Shown in pieces: positions 35,386-46,640 of a stretch of DNA of 64,000 bases. Positions within the stretch are counted from its first letter, which is position 1. Every line of letters starts with the position of its first letter. The stretch covers positions 5,853,501 to 5,917,500 of the forward strand of contig CM062213.1 of NCBI GenBank assembly GCA_031216445.1, read 5' to 3'. The stretch comes from Lateolabrax maculatus. Lineage: Eukaryota; Chordata; Actinopteri; Acropomatiformes; Lateolabracidae. Position numbers and translations under genes: made by a program. A model generated the notes under the pieces. That model was not told the origin of the DNA and did no database searches. It saw nothing but the letters and a program-made list of their open reading frames with translations.

Positions 35386-36040
35386 CTAGGGATGGGCGGG
35401 TCGGCACTAATGTATTCTGAATCGGCATACACATAGCAATCATCCACCCACCTGAACAAATTGTTTTCTCCGATTTAGAGACCAGCACCCGCATTTCCAC
35501 CTCTACTGGTCCTCTACGAATCCTTTTCTAGTGACCATATCAGATGGGCGGAAATCCAGGAAACACAGGCAGCCATCCACAAACTTGAATTCAACTTCCA
35601 GTACCAACAGCCGTAGGAGGTCAAGGTGTTAGTCTGACTTGGCTGGCTTATTCTGGCTTTAGTATACATGATGTACCATGTTTGAAGTACCAGTTTTGTG
35701 GATATCATATACATACAGCGCTTCACTAAATCACTCCCACATGGAAATCTTCTGCCCTTCCTTTATTGTCTTTCATTGATTTTTTAAAAATATCTTTTTT
35801 GCCTCCAATGCTGTTTAAATAATGTACCCCCGCAATTTGAGCACTGCCGCGATGAGTCTAGTCGGTTTATTCATGCCTGACGAAAAATGAAGCTTTAAAT
35901 GTGTTCACATTTTAGAGAATTTAATTGATATTTTCCTCATTAATGATGTACTATTTCACCCACCCGCAACCAATCCGCTATAATGTTAATTTATATGACC
36001 CAACTCGCCCAATCCATGGATTAACTGAGGTGCCTGTGGA
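35386..36040. mobile_element. Probable decayed MITE of the GATGGGCGGGTCGG type
   Basis: Left end CTAGGGATGGGCGGGTCGG followed by CATCCACCCACCTGAAC. The right part has CACCCACCCGCAACCAATCC, TATAATGTTAATTTATATGA and CCCAACTCGCCCAATCCATG. These words recall a widespread DNA-transposon-derived repeat with GGGCGGGTCGGG ends. CpG decay is heavy and the middle is not recognisable, so the boundaries and class are uncertain. Confidence 0.42.
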
Positions 36041-36289
36041 TACAACTGCAATCTGTGAATCACTTAAACACAAATGGTTAGAAGACAAACCCTATATTTT
36101 TTATGCGAGGCGTCCTTTAAAAATTTGATCTTCATTGCATATAAAAAAAAATTGGTTTCATAGTGTGAATGAAGGACAAACACAGGAAAGAATGAATGAG
36201 AGCTGATAGGTGATACCTACCACTGAGTTAAAGAGAGCCGTAGAATCAATAACCTTCTCTCCAGGTCTTTTTTTATTTCAGGACAGGGA

Positions 36290-36620
36290 TCATTCAAGTT
36301 TCTAATTGACAACTCATCAGACTCCCTGCTATTATGACTTCATTATATCTGCAGAGATAAAAATTAATGAGAAGCAGAGGCACTGGATGAATATGCCAAA
36401 CTTAGCATTCATTTACATTAAAGAGAGAAACTCTCACTTGGCCGGAAGCATATCTGTAATGACTTTAATCTACGAGAACTTCTAATTTAATACCATAGTT
36501 CATTCATTGTTATTATTCTTTATGACCTTGTATATTTATTACTTTAAGCTCCTGTCTTCTAATTCTGGTTGATGATCTCTCATTACGCGCATTTATTCTT
36601 AATGTTTACTTTTTCTAAAC
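36290..36620. promoter_or_regulatory. Candidate conserved non-coding element
   Basis: Repeat-free complex block with AAAATTAATGAGAAGC near 36360, ACATTAAAGAGAG near 36415, GTAATGACTTTAATC near 36456 and TCTAATTTAATACC near 36481. Inferred homeodomain-type enhancer. Confidence 0.4.
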
Positions 36621-36769
36621 CCATTGTTCTATAATTTCTGGACCCCCCTCTCAGTGCTACAGTCCAACCTCATCTCTCGCTCTCTCTCCTTCTCCTCCGA
36701 CAGGGATAGGTTTCATTACTGTAGTCAATCTGGGCCCAGTGGACAGCTCCTCTGCAGCACTGTGCACCT

Positions 36770-37140
36770 CAATATAATCCTTTTAATTAAAGCCCCACCA
36801 CTGCTGCCCTGCTCCCGCCTCTGCCCTTTTCTCACATGGCGCCAGCCTTTTGTTCACCCAGGCACTCACCCACTCGCTTCATGTCAAGCCACGCTCTTGC
36901 CATTTGAAAAGAGGAGACGTCACCTTTGTCTCTGCCCCTTTCATGTGGCTTTAATCTCTGCCGCAATATTGCAGACAGTGTTTTGTGTGTGTGATTGTGT
37001 GTGTGTGTGTGGCAGAGTGACTGGTGCTGTCTGTGTGTGAGGTTCATCCAGCTTAGGGCTCATCAGGGTTAAATCAGCCTTTAAAAGAGCTTGATTGCCT
37101 GTGATTGGGTGCTGATAAGAGGCCAAAGGGCGGGGTGGCA
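36770..37140. promoter_or_regulatory. Weaker candidate regulatory block with GT repeat inside
   Basis: Contains TTTTAATTAAAGCCCC near 36781, TGGCTTTAATCTCTG near 36946 and GATTGCCTGTGATTGGG near 37093, interrupted by GT-rich sequence at 36984-37011. Overlapping frames on both strands show no consistent coding signal. Confidence 0.3.
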
Positions 37141-37959
37141 TTTAGGCTGAACTATGCTGTAGATTCTCTATATTGATTTACCATTATGAAAGCCCTTCCC
37201 ACCTGTTATTCTTCTCTGCGGTCCTTTGAATAGAAAGCATCATTTTCAATCACGTTGATGAAAGTCAGTGGCTCAGGAGTTAGTTCTTTTTACTCTGGGT
37301 CATCAGGCTGAGCTGTCTCTTGTAAAAATGTTAGAAAAGAATTCAAGAATATAAAAATACATATTATTATTCATATCATCTTGCCTATCACAACTGGAGA
37401 AATTGATGTTGAAATAAGAGTAGCAGACTTGTGTTACTGACCATAATCACCCAGACGGTGACAGGCTACACGCATTAGTCAAAAGTTTGATAAATGGCCT
37501 CAGACATGATACGTTTTTGTTCAGATAGTTCTGCTTTATTCTCACCTCTGAAAACTCCCAGATTAACTTCAGTCAGGGTAGCTCAACATGACACCAGTGA
37601 CATAAACCTAAAAGGCTGGATACCCTGGAGTATTTACTATCACCAGCCATAATGCTCTTTCCACCTCTCTGCATCTGTTTCTCCATTTCACAGCTATCAA
37701 AGGAGCTTTATCCTGCCGCCTCGCCCCCCCCCTTCCAACAAGCCCAGTTCACCGCTTGTCTTCTCACATTCCCCCCATGACTCCCTGATTGATAAGAAAA
37801 ACTCCTTAGCCCTCCCTCCACCCATCTTGCCCTTGACCCGTCTCCATGCACTATTCATTGGGGTTTTTAAAAGTCACATTGGGCTTGCTTGGATTGTCCG
37901 CTGTTTGAAGCTGGGGGCGTTATCAATCTCTCTGCAGAGAATCTCTCCACTCCCCGGCC
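37141..37959. other. Anonymous DNA
   Basis: No recognisable element. C-run near 37725. Confidence 0.5.
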
Positions 37960-38410
37960 CCCGACCCCTAGGGTTTTATGCATGCGTGCCGGGTTGCGAG
38001 AGTGAGTGCACCCTGTCCCAAGTAGACAGGGCATTTATTCACTCAACTCTCAAAGTCTGTCGGTGGTTGGCGGCCATAGCTATAACGGTCTCGGCCTCGG
38101 TCTGTCTCCCTCTCTCTCTCGCTCTCTGTCCCATCTTTCAGCCGGGGATGTTAGCATGCGCAACAAGCAGCCAAGGCTTTGGCCCTTTGACAGGCAGACT
38201 GTGGGGAATAAGACGAGTGAGAACAGAGGAAGACGAAGGAGAAAGAGGAACAAGTCAAAGTGGTGCCCTCGAAGGGTCAACTTGGTTGCTGGCACTGCCT
38301 CATTGAGAATCGTGCAGCGTTGAGCTTAATGACCGTGCATGGATGAACAGCGGAGGCCGGAGCAGCGCCGCGGAGAGGACGCCGTCACAGAGAAGACAAC
38401 TTGTTTGTAG
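37960..38410. promoter_or_regulatory. CpG-enriched patch
   Basis: CG dinucleotides are clearly denser than in the surroundings, for example GTCGGTGGTTGGCGGCC near 38058, GTCTCGGCCTCGGTC near 38088 and AGCAGCGCCGCGGAG near 38362. It could be a small CpG island, a promoter-proximal segment or exonic sequence. A 23-codon frame MDEQRRPEQRRGEDAV... starts at 38339 and ends at 38410. Confidence 0.3.
38142..38323 (+). CDS. Candidate terminal coding exon, basic C-terminus, unidentified
   Basis: The acceptor is excellent: about 40 nt of pyrimidines ending CCATCTTTCAG at 38141. Reading from the third base gives GDVSMRNKQPRLWPFDRQ, then a strongly basic stretch GRRRRKRNKSKW, then CPRRVNLVAG, and stops at TGA 38321-38323. 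The basic run resembles nuclear-localisation or heparin-binding tails, but I recognise no family. A second plus-strand frame is also open here, typical of GC-rich DNA, and weakens the case. Confidence 0.27.
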
Positions 38411-39899
38411 GATCAAAGAAAAAATTACAGACATATGGCAAAGGAGCAAGCTACACTGTACATGTGTTTTGACCTTCTCTGTCATTCACAAATCATGCAA
38501 CCCTTCCCTCCATGTTGTCTCTCATTGTGTTGTGATCGATTGAGGGAGACAACTGGTTATTCACGAGCACCACCGTGGGTCAATACGGTTCTCCCTATCT
38601 GCCTTCAATGGGAGACTGTTTTATTCTCTCATTAAATGGGATTCGACACTGCCACCCTGTTCGCATTTAGCCGTATCTCTCCATGACAACCAATTAATGC
38701 ATGTTCAGACACCTTTAGGAAATGCCCCCTACAATAACCCAGACAAAGGATACAGAGGCATTCAGCTAAACACTGGATTGCAGCGTGGTGTCTCCTCCCT
38801 CCACCTCCCTCCGCCGCCCTCCTGAACCGTAAAGGGTTAACTTCCTGTGGCCACATTTTCATTTCCTGTAGTGGGCTGTTCATATTGGTTGGAGGTGTTT
38901 ATGTGGAACTCTCTTTCTCTGTTTATTACACTGCCAATGACAGATCAGTTTCTCTGACCCCTCTGGCTAGCTTTAAATAAAAGGAGTTTATTCCGAGGCA
39001 GCAGCACCACTGTAGACCGCTGACATGAAAGCGCCTGAAGAGTGCCAGGAAAGCAAAAGGCCAGTTAAAGGGAAATTATATTCCTAAACAAGGTTTGACA
39101 ATAAACGCATGAGTGGGACAGATAAACAAAAGGTACTGTACCTCCTCTTATTGCTTTTCAACAGAGTGTATGAAAAGGCACAGGGGATTTGGTGTGCTTA
39201 CTGTGCTTTGTTTACAGGTTCTACTGAATATTTTTGCTCACCTTTGGCTTTCCTCTGCTACATCTGACTCAACCATATGTTGGTTAATGGTTGGCTTGTC
39301 GTAGCGTTGTAATTCAAAGTCGCATTATCCTCATATGTTCATAGAAGCTTATTCAATTTAGATATGCAAGAAGCTGACAACCGTGTCAGTTTAAAGACAT
39401 GTTCCATCAGTAAAATGAGCAGAATCCATTTTATTTCAGAAATGTCTTCTGTGGACTTCAAGAGCAGTAACCACAGTGACTTAAAACAAAGAAGTTGAAG
39501 AAGTCCATTTACCAACAACATTATAATTCACACTCGAGACAATTGATGTAATCTTACAATAGTCTATCCATGTGTATCGATTGAAAACTTTTAAATTAGC
39601 TTTAATTTTCCAGGAATTCATGAGTGGACGTGGCCATGGATCATATGTCCTTAGCAATGTCAATTTAATGGATCTGATTCAAATTGCAGTGACAGAGCAG
39701 CAAATTGCCCAAGGATAATGCAAGAAGGGGAAAAAATGATGCAATTAATGACCCAAGAAGTATAAATACTGACATTTTCCTTTTAATAAAATCAGTAAGA
39801 TTTATTAGATCTTAGACAAGAATAACCCTGAAGCAAAAATGCTCGGTAGCCTTTCACTTCTCATAATGAAGTTTTGGACGGATCCTTGTACACTGAGAT
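38411..39899. other. Anonymous DNA
   Basis: 38540-38900 is complex and GC-balanced with possible weak regulatory texture. 39110-39840 is AT-rich. No repeats or exons called. Confidence 0.45.
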
Positions 39900-40130
39900 G
39901 TTTTGTATCATTACAGGCAGCCATTCTGTCAGGCGCTACTGAGCATGCTCCGAGCTGGCCAGCAGTCCATCGGGGGGCGTTGTTATCTCTTCACAGAGTC
40001 GTTTCACTCTCCGTGTTCCCCCCAAAGAGTCAATGTTGCGGCACATCAGAAAGAGCCCTCGCCTCATTAAGCCATTGATATTCTGTGATGCCGGCGCCCT
40101 GCTGAACACCATATATAGGGACAGCAGTGC
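39900..40130. promoter_or_regulatory. Candidate conserved non-coding block
   Basis: Complex sequence with GCCTCATTAAGCC near 40060, CATTGATATTCTGTGATGCC and GCCGGCGCCC near 40091. No repeats. Inferred. Confidence 0.33.
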
Positions 40131-40218
40131 CAGGAGAAGGACACAGTGTGTGTTTTATGGAGAGACCCTACTAATACGGAAGAAAATGACATTATCATGT
40201 GGATATGGGCGCTGTGTA

Positions 40219-40245
40219 GTGTGTGTGTGTGTGTGTGTGTGTGTG
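40219..40245. repeat. (GT)n microsatellite, 13 units
   Basis: Pure GT run. Confidence 0.95.
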
Positions 40246-40329
40246 GTTGAGGGGGTGTACTTGTGTGATTAGTTTGTCCCATAGAGAGAGACAGTGAGAG
40301 AGACAGCCAGTGTATGTATGTGTTTGGAG

Positions 40330-40534
40330 GGGGGACTCGGTATCACAGCCGCAGCCCGGGGCAAACCCACTGTTATAAATACAGCATTCTAATGGTGACT
40401 TTATGATGTTGCCTGTGTGAGACTATGGCCCCCGGGGGACCACTTCCCCACAGCCCTTCTCCTCCCTCATCTCCGTTTCCCTTCTCCCTTTTTCTCTTCC
40501 CCCCTACTATATTCTCCCGTTTCCCCTCATTCAG
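40330..40534. other. GC-balanced segment then long pyrimidine tract
   Basis: 40340-40435 is complex with TTATAAATACAGC and the palindrome CCCCCGGGGG. From about 40440 the strand is almost entirely pyrimidine up to the acceptor-like TTCAG at 40534. Confidence 0.5.
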
Positions 40535-40552
40535 AATTTACGGCCTGACTGG
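40535..40552 (+). other. Candidate 18-nt micro-exon
   Basis: About 80 nt of pyrimidine-rich sequence ends CCTCATTCAG. The 18-nt segment AATTTACGGCCTGACTGG follows, then GTAAGACG as a good donor. Its length is a multiple of three and one frame reads NLRPDW without stops. Very short exons depend on exceptional upstream pyrimidine tracts, which is what is seen here. No neighbouring exon is certain. Confidence 0.28.
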
Positions 40553-41643
40553 GTAAGACGGGAGCTGTAAATTCCCCCCCGCGCCCCCCACTCCCTCCCC
40601 CTCTGCTGAATTATTTATCTGTGGGCCCCGTGACACAAGCAGCAGACGAGGACCCTGGTTAAGGAGATAAAAGGTGGAGAAAGTGGGGCCTAATTGACCA
40701 TGATGGTGGGGTAATGGAGAAATATTCGGAGCATGTTTGGGCGGGGAGATTTTACTACGTGCCGAAGTGTTATGTGCGGACAAAAGAGATGTTTTAGTAA
40801 ATAAAAATAGACTTATGCACTAGCATTTGTGTGTGCTGCACAACAGGATTACTGCATGAATATCATCAGTGTTAGGGGCTTAAGACATCTTGAGCTATTT
40901 GTGAGTCAGCAGCAGTGTCAATGAGTCATTTGTTTCATTTTCCGTCTCCAAACAAAACACAGACCTGAAAACAGCGGGAAAGAAAACTCTTTAATTAAAT
41001 CATCTAAGCTCTCAGCGACACACTCATCTCACCGTGTAACATCTCTATCTTGCCTTTGTTTTCCCTCTACTGATGCATCCACCTTCTATATATTGCACTG
41101 TTCAAATGATGAATGGTGATAAGAGCAGGCCATTAATACACTGCACTGCAAAAGTCAAAGGGGACGGGACAGAAAAGTGTATGTGATGTTCTCCTCTCCC
41201 CCCCTTTGCTCCTACAGTACTAATAGCTCTGCAGCTTCTATCAGGGTGGCCTGATTTCGCACCCTTCCATACACTGTATTAAGCAATGACATGGCTTGAT
41301 CGTGTTGACCCCGGGATGTCAACCATCCCATTCTGATGACCTCCAAGTTCCCTTCCACCAAATGCCTCTGGCTCGGGGCCAGGGCCCTCTATAGAGTTAG
41401 GGTGTCTGACAGGGAAAGCGAGGGACAGAGGGGGCTGCAGGGAGGGAGAGGTAAGGAGAAGGATATCTGCAACACTAATAGATCGTTATCTCTCCCCCTC
41501 ACCATTGGCCTGGAAGAACACCAGGAGCAGCATGTCTACCGAGATAAATAAAAGAAAGCCTCCAGATCGATCCTCCCCACCCCTCTGGTTTTCAAGAGGC
41601 CTCCCTGTGACCTTTCCACAAGATAAGGTGGTCACGAAGGTCA

Positions 41644-41666
41644 CCCCCCCCCCCCCTCCCCCCCCC
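41644..41666 (-). repeat. Poly-C tract with one T
   Basis: C13 T C9. The minus strand is G-rich. Confidence 0.95.
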
Positions 41667-41769
41667 ATCTCTCTAAGGCAAACGAAGGGTGGGTGGTGGA
41701 GAATCAGGATGGGTAAATTTGTTCTCTAACGCTCTCCACCCACCCCTTCACCTCCGGAGGGGTCCCAGG

Positions 41770-41950
41770 GAAGATTGACAGAGTCACAACAGCGGATTGA
41801 TGAGATGACGACTGTCAGCTTGACCTTTTCTGAAATGCATCAGGGGGTCAAAAGATGGCACGTTCCGCCGCTCGATGCAGAGGTAAGCGGTGCCACATCC
41901 CGGGCGTCACTGTCTTATTTGTGTCAAGTGACAGCAAGGGAGCAATCTAA
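41770..41950. promoter_or_regulatory. Candidate conserved non-coding block
   Basis: Complex sequence with AGATTGACAGAGTC (MEIS/TGIF-like TGACAG), GCTTGACCTTTTC and CAGGGGGTCAAAAGATGG (nuclear-receptor or TCF-like words). An open frame ends at GCAGAG followed by GTAAGC (41883), but no good acceptor precedes it, so I prefer a regulatory reading. Confidence 0.3.
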
Positions 41951-42698
41951 AGAGCAGTGGTGCTGGGATCACGTCTCTGTTATTCCTCAGTTGAGAAAGG
42001 TTATAGAAACAATCTATAGGAATTTAGATTCACTGCCTGTCATCAGCATTCCACGTAACAAGCCACGCTCTCCTGAGGAAGAATCCACATTCAGTCTCAG
42101 ACAGAAAAAGATGTGCAGCTTACACCATTTTGGTTAATGTGTATTACCTGGTAGAAAGTACATTTCTGTTGACAGCTGTTCTCTTGATGATTGTTTAGTG
42201 TGTCAAGACGAACACAGCAACATCGCTCAGTGCTTGAACAAAGAATCATCAAAAGATTCTTTGCAGATGTCTCTCTCGTTCTGTCACCCAGAAAATATAA
42301 GCTCAGTTTACATTAGTTTCACTAGAGAATTTGTTTCCTACAGCATGTCCTAATTAATTTGCAGTTGCATTCCCCTTGCTTTCACTTTGCGAAAGTCTAT
42401 AACCTGAATTCAAGAGGCTTTTTGAAACCAAACAGCGCGTTGGTGTTGACTTTTATCTTTTTGAACAGCACCATTATTATGCACTCATAATACATAAAAA
42501 GCATCAATTTATATTTCTTGTCATCCAACTCAGTGTTGTCAGGTCTGATTGAATAGGGACAGCGTGTTCTGTGTGCCGTAGCTCATAACCTTGACACAAG
42601 TAAATAAAGACATAAGCAAGAGTCCAGATTAGGTCTTATCTTGAGTAAAGGTGCTGCGTGGTGTCAGGTGCAGGGGCTAGGGGATGAAGATAATAGCG

Positions 42699-42715
42699 TT
42701 TTTTTTTTTTTTTTT
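42699..42715. repeat. Poly-T tract (17) forming an acceptor-like site
   Basis: T17 followed by CAG at 42716-42718. Confidence 0.95.
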
Positions 42716-42718
42716 CAG

Positions 42719-42892
42719 ATGGGAGAGGACACCTTTAATTCCCTCTGTGAAGAGAGAGTATCCCTCAATGTCTTATCTCTGCATCATCTCTCTCTTCTCG
42801 CTGAGCGAAGAGCCTGGACATATCTTAGAGATAGTGCAGCAACTGCAGATTACAGCCTAGCACTTCATATCCAATCAGCCAACTGCTACTAA
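42719..42892 (+). CDS. Candidate terminal coding exon, 57 codons, unidentified
   Basis: An ideal-looking 3' splice site (T17 then CAG) is followed at once by ATGGGAGAGG and an open frame of 57 codons ending TAA at 42890-42892. The peptide has mixed, helix-friendly composition: MGEDTFNSLCEERVSL, then LLAERRAWTYLRDS, then SLALHIQSANCY. It shows no low complexity. No signal peptide, membrane helix or named domain. If spliced, phase 0 is the longest reading. The poly-T may instead be a homopolymer that merely mimics a splice site. Confidence 0.3.
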   Translation: MGEDTFNSLCEERVSLNVLSLHHLSLLAERRAWTYLRDSAATADYSLALHIQSANCY

Positions 42893-44107
42893 GAAATTCA
42901 CCAACAAATTTCTTATTTTCATGCATAATGTGCTGTTCATAATGTATGGTATGCTCCTGTATCCCCAGCGATGGTCTATCCATGCCCAGGTTGCCAGTGA
43001 CTAGAGCTAAACACTTAGTGTAATTGAAGAAGGCAATGTGCAGAAATCAAGACGGATTGGTGCTGCAAACGGGGGCCACCTCCCTGGAGCCACAGTCTAT
43101 TAACACTGTCACTCTGCTCATCAGCCCAGCACCTGCCCGCTCCCCCTCCTGGCTGACTTTAATCATGCTCACTAATAAAAGCCATTATATCACACAACTA
43201 CTGTAACCCACGTAGCACCACACCTGCTATTAACACGGCAAATGCCACAACTTCAACAGAAAGAGAGAGAAACACATACTTTAAACCCACATGGTACTTC
43301 CTGACTCTGGACCAATGGGATCACTCAGGTGAAATGATGAACTTCAGCCACATGGGGGATATTATTTGGCTTCCTCCCTACCTGTCTTAGAGGGACAGAT
43401 AGCCCATGTGGATGTTTAGAATGATTACATGCAATAAAGATGAATTGCTCCTCCTCTGTGTTTATGACTTGGCGTCGGTGTGTTGTCAGAGGCAATATAG
43501 CAGAGATGGTAAACAGAGACAGGTGCATTTGTTTACTGCTAATGGGAGCTAGTAAAGCAACAATGCTAATGTCCTCTTCAGCAGCAGACTCTGGGCATCT
43601 GCTTGGTGGGAAGTCATTATTGTCATACACATTAGTAATCAAACAAAGCAGTCCCACCAACTGATGGGTGTTTTTAAACATGGAAAAGTTGAGTTGCATT
43701 CGCCCAAGCGTCAATATTCTACCATGGGTAATATGATATGAGTTATGGAAATTACAACCCAGGTTCGCAAAATTTATTTAAAAGCGAAAACAAAGGCAAA
43801 TGGTAAAATCATTACCCTACTGTTCATTGAAAACATCCATCACGTTTAAGGACTGACTTCCAGGCTAATGTTGACCTGTCACTTACCGTGGTTGTGCATA
43901 CAAAGTTTTGACTCTTGTTCTTCTTGTCTTTTGTTACTAAAACGTTGTTTTCCCAGATCTCATCATGTTCTTTGGTGGCTACATTGTCATCAAGCCATAG
44001 AAAAGCCACACTATGAAAATCAGACCAAGTGGGGACGAGAGACACAGACAGATTGACGTATTGACCATTTCTGTCACATTAGCCACTGCTTACTTGCACC
44101 ATAGCAA
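42893..44107. other. Anonymous DNA
   Basis: 43030-43200 is complex and GC-balanced, with TGACTTTAATCATGC near 43153 (weak regulatory candidate). The rest is ordinary. Confidence 0.45.
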
Positions 44108-44167
44108 CAACCCTCAAGGCACTTCATCAAGGGTCATACAACGGTCCTTATCCCACTTCCTACAATA

Positions 44168-44384
44168 ATGAACCAGAAGATCAGTGACGTCCGGAGCATT
44201 TTCAACCAGTTTGAAACTCTGGCCGGATCTAAGCCTACTGGACCCAAGGCTACGATTGGTTCTGTAGCCTCCGATTCCATGGAAGTCCAGAAGAGGACAG
44301 AAGATGCCAGGGAATGGTGCAAAGCTATTTTGGTATTGGCTACTCTGATGACTGTCAGTATTTTTTTCTCACTGGAAAAGAGCA
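44168..44384 (+). CDS. Candidate first coding exon with membrane helix, unidentified
   Basis: ATG at 44168 opens a 73-codon frame. A consensus donor, AGCAG then GTGAGC, falls at 44384/44385, just before the frame's own stop, so splicing would extend it. The peptide has a polar N-terminus (NQKISDVRSIFNQFETL) and a hydrophobic segment (AILVLATLMTVSIFF) preceded by charged residues. This would suit a small single-pass membrane protein. An acceptor-like TGCACCATAG precedes at about 44106. The family is not recognised and the frame length is within chance. Confidence 0.23.
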
Positions 44385-46390
44385 GGTGAGCTCATGCTTA
44401 TTCTGCTACCACAGTTGAGTGTGTTAACAAACAAGTCTTGGCTACTTTGTCACAGTTGAGGAGGGGCAACAGAATTCGGCTTAACTGATCTTTCCTTTCT
44501 AAGGACAGAAAAAGCAGTTTTTGCACAAAATACGTATTGTTGTAAAAAAAAAAATCACCTCCATTAACTGTATTTTATATTATATATTTATTATTACATT
44601 TATTTTTTTTAATTTGAGAAAATGTCTGAAACAGGAGAAATGTCATGCTATACAGAGATGTCACTCCACAGCCAATAATAATGTACTGTGGTAGCAGAAA
44701 AAAAAATATTTTAACAACCTCCCCTTGTTTTTTACTTGAAACAAAGAGAATCCTGGTCTATTCTCTCTCGCAGAGAAGATCTGTGTCAACACTCTTCGAA
44801 AAAAGACATTTCACTTTGCAGTGACCTCACTAATGGCAAAAGTTTACAGTTATTTGTGTGTTGTCAGGGGGAATGAGTCGTCAGTGGCTGAGGTCGACAG
44901 CGAGCCAAGTGCCTGAACACGGGCCTGTGCAGCTTTGATGGATGTAGGGAAGAATACAGTGAAGTGATGGCAGAGAGAAATCCCGCCCCCCCACCACCCT
45001 ACCACATCGCCTGCTCCTACTCTCAGCCACCCCATAACCACGAGTGCCTTCGAAAGACGGAGAGCAAAGCCACAGCGTGACGTCAGAACCGAGTCTCAGG
45101 GAAATAAAAATCAGGAGACAGGGGAACAAAAAAAGGGAAGGAGTGAAAGAATAAAGCGGGATGAGCTGCCAGTGAAGTGGGCTGGTCGTGCGTCAACCCA
45201 GAGCCTCAAATGCAACATAGGGAAGGAGAAGGAGGGGGAGAAAAAAGGAAGAAATCAATATTTCCGCGACGTGGCCACTCAAGCCACTGCCAATGACAGC
45301 AAACATCATGAAAAGATATGGGAGCAGGGAAGGGGGAAGAAATGAAAAAGATAAGAGGAGAACAGTAAAGTAAATGACATCTGAAGCTATTTCCTCCAGG
45401 GCCCTGCCTAGTGTCGAGCCTCGAGGACTCGGTGGAGTTATGGCCAGAGTTAAATTTCTATTAGCTCGGAGAGGAAATTTAAGTTCTCTGTCTCTGGAGG
45501 AAGACTCGGAGGAGACGCAAAGTACCCCCATTGTCATGTGACAGATGACAACAGTGCGACCTTAAAACGAGTCACGGGGTTCACCACTAAGTAGTTACTG
45601 TCAGTGAAAATGGTTTAAAGTAGGTGGAAGACATTTAAGAGCACGATGTCTTAATTTAACGCGATGAGCTTCCAGAGCTTTAAACCAAGCAATTTTTGCA
45701 AGTAGGTCAATATAGATATCAACTGTGGATGGGAAATCTTATTGCTAGGAGCTACTGACACCTGACAGTGGGCACAGAGGTGCTGGTTACAATAATGGCT
45801 GCAATTATTCTGTTGCTATACAGCTCTTAGTTTCTCAGCTCACAATTAGACACTTTCTCAAAGTCTTTTCTGATTAAAATCATGCCGCTGCTGCTGTTAT
45901 GTTACTCTGCATACACCATAATATATAGAGACACATGAATGAACCACAGGTCAAAATGATTTTCTCGTCCCGTCTCAGGAGGCTCGATCAAAGGAATCCT
46001 TACGTGGGTTGAGTTCTTCTTAGCTGCAACCTGTCCAGTGTGCTGAATTAAGATAAAGGGCATTTTGTCATCACGTGGGAGGAACTTTTCCGACGATGAC
46101 ATTTTTCTAAATTCCTTCAAGTTCACATCAACATCTGTACGTCAATTTTTATTGCAAAAACTGGGTGCACGATGGTTGAGGAAAACTGCTACTTTTGGAG
46201 AATTCACTGTTGTTGATGGCATAAACCGCATGCATCTCCTTCCTCTTCTCCCTGCTGTGTTGCCCAAAGGCATTTCAGAAAGAGATAAAACGTCTTGACT
46301 TAAAACAGAAGCAGGAAAGGAACTTTATAGATGTTGCATGACTAAGAATGTTGTTTGAAGCCTGATAATAACCATGTATAACTAAATTTG
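44385..46390. other. Anonymous DNA
   Basis: AT-rich 44500-44740, GC-balanced with purine tracts 44870-45540. Opposite-strand frames near 45902-46298 overlap each other and are not called. Confidence 0.5.
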
Positions 46391-46640
46391 TTAAAAGACG
46401 ATTATAATGTGTATGTTTTGCTCTTAATTTATGTTGTTTTTTTAAAAGTTTGTATATGTACATATTTATGTATATATGCATTGTATGTATGTTTATGCAC
46501 TTCTGTTTACAGTAGTCCATACTGTATGTATGTTTGTGTTAAGATGCATGCTGAGTGTCTGTATGTGTGTATGTTTGTGTGTACATTTACAGTTATATTG
46601 TGTATGCAAACTGTAGTGTATGTATTTGTGTAGCTTTACG
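46391..46640. repeat. Degenerate (ATGT)n-rich low-complexity region
   Basis: Repeated TGTATG, TATGTATG and TATGTGTG words over about 250 bp. An old expanded ATGT/GT microsatellite. Confidence 0.75.

Noticed and set aside
36624..37040. 138-codon frame after a strong acceptor at 36703
   Set aside because: It starts upstream of the acceptor, runs into a GT repeat (CVCDCVCVC) and competes with minus-strand frames. Not coherent as an exon.
41218..41450. Exon between acceptor CTCCTACAG (41217) and donor GTAAGG (41451)
   Set aside because: Stops occur early in all three frames and the donor lies in a purine low-complexity tract. Possible non-coding exon, but support is too weak.
41775..42137. 120-codon plus-strand frame with donor at 41883
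   Set aside because: No adequate acceptor upstream. The motif content fits a non-coding element better.
45902..46298. Opposite-strand frames of 74 and 77 codons
   Set aside because: They overlap each other and neither has splice or start support.
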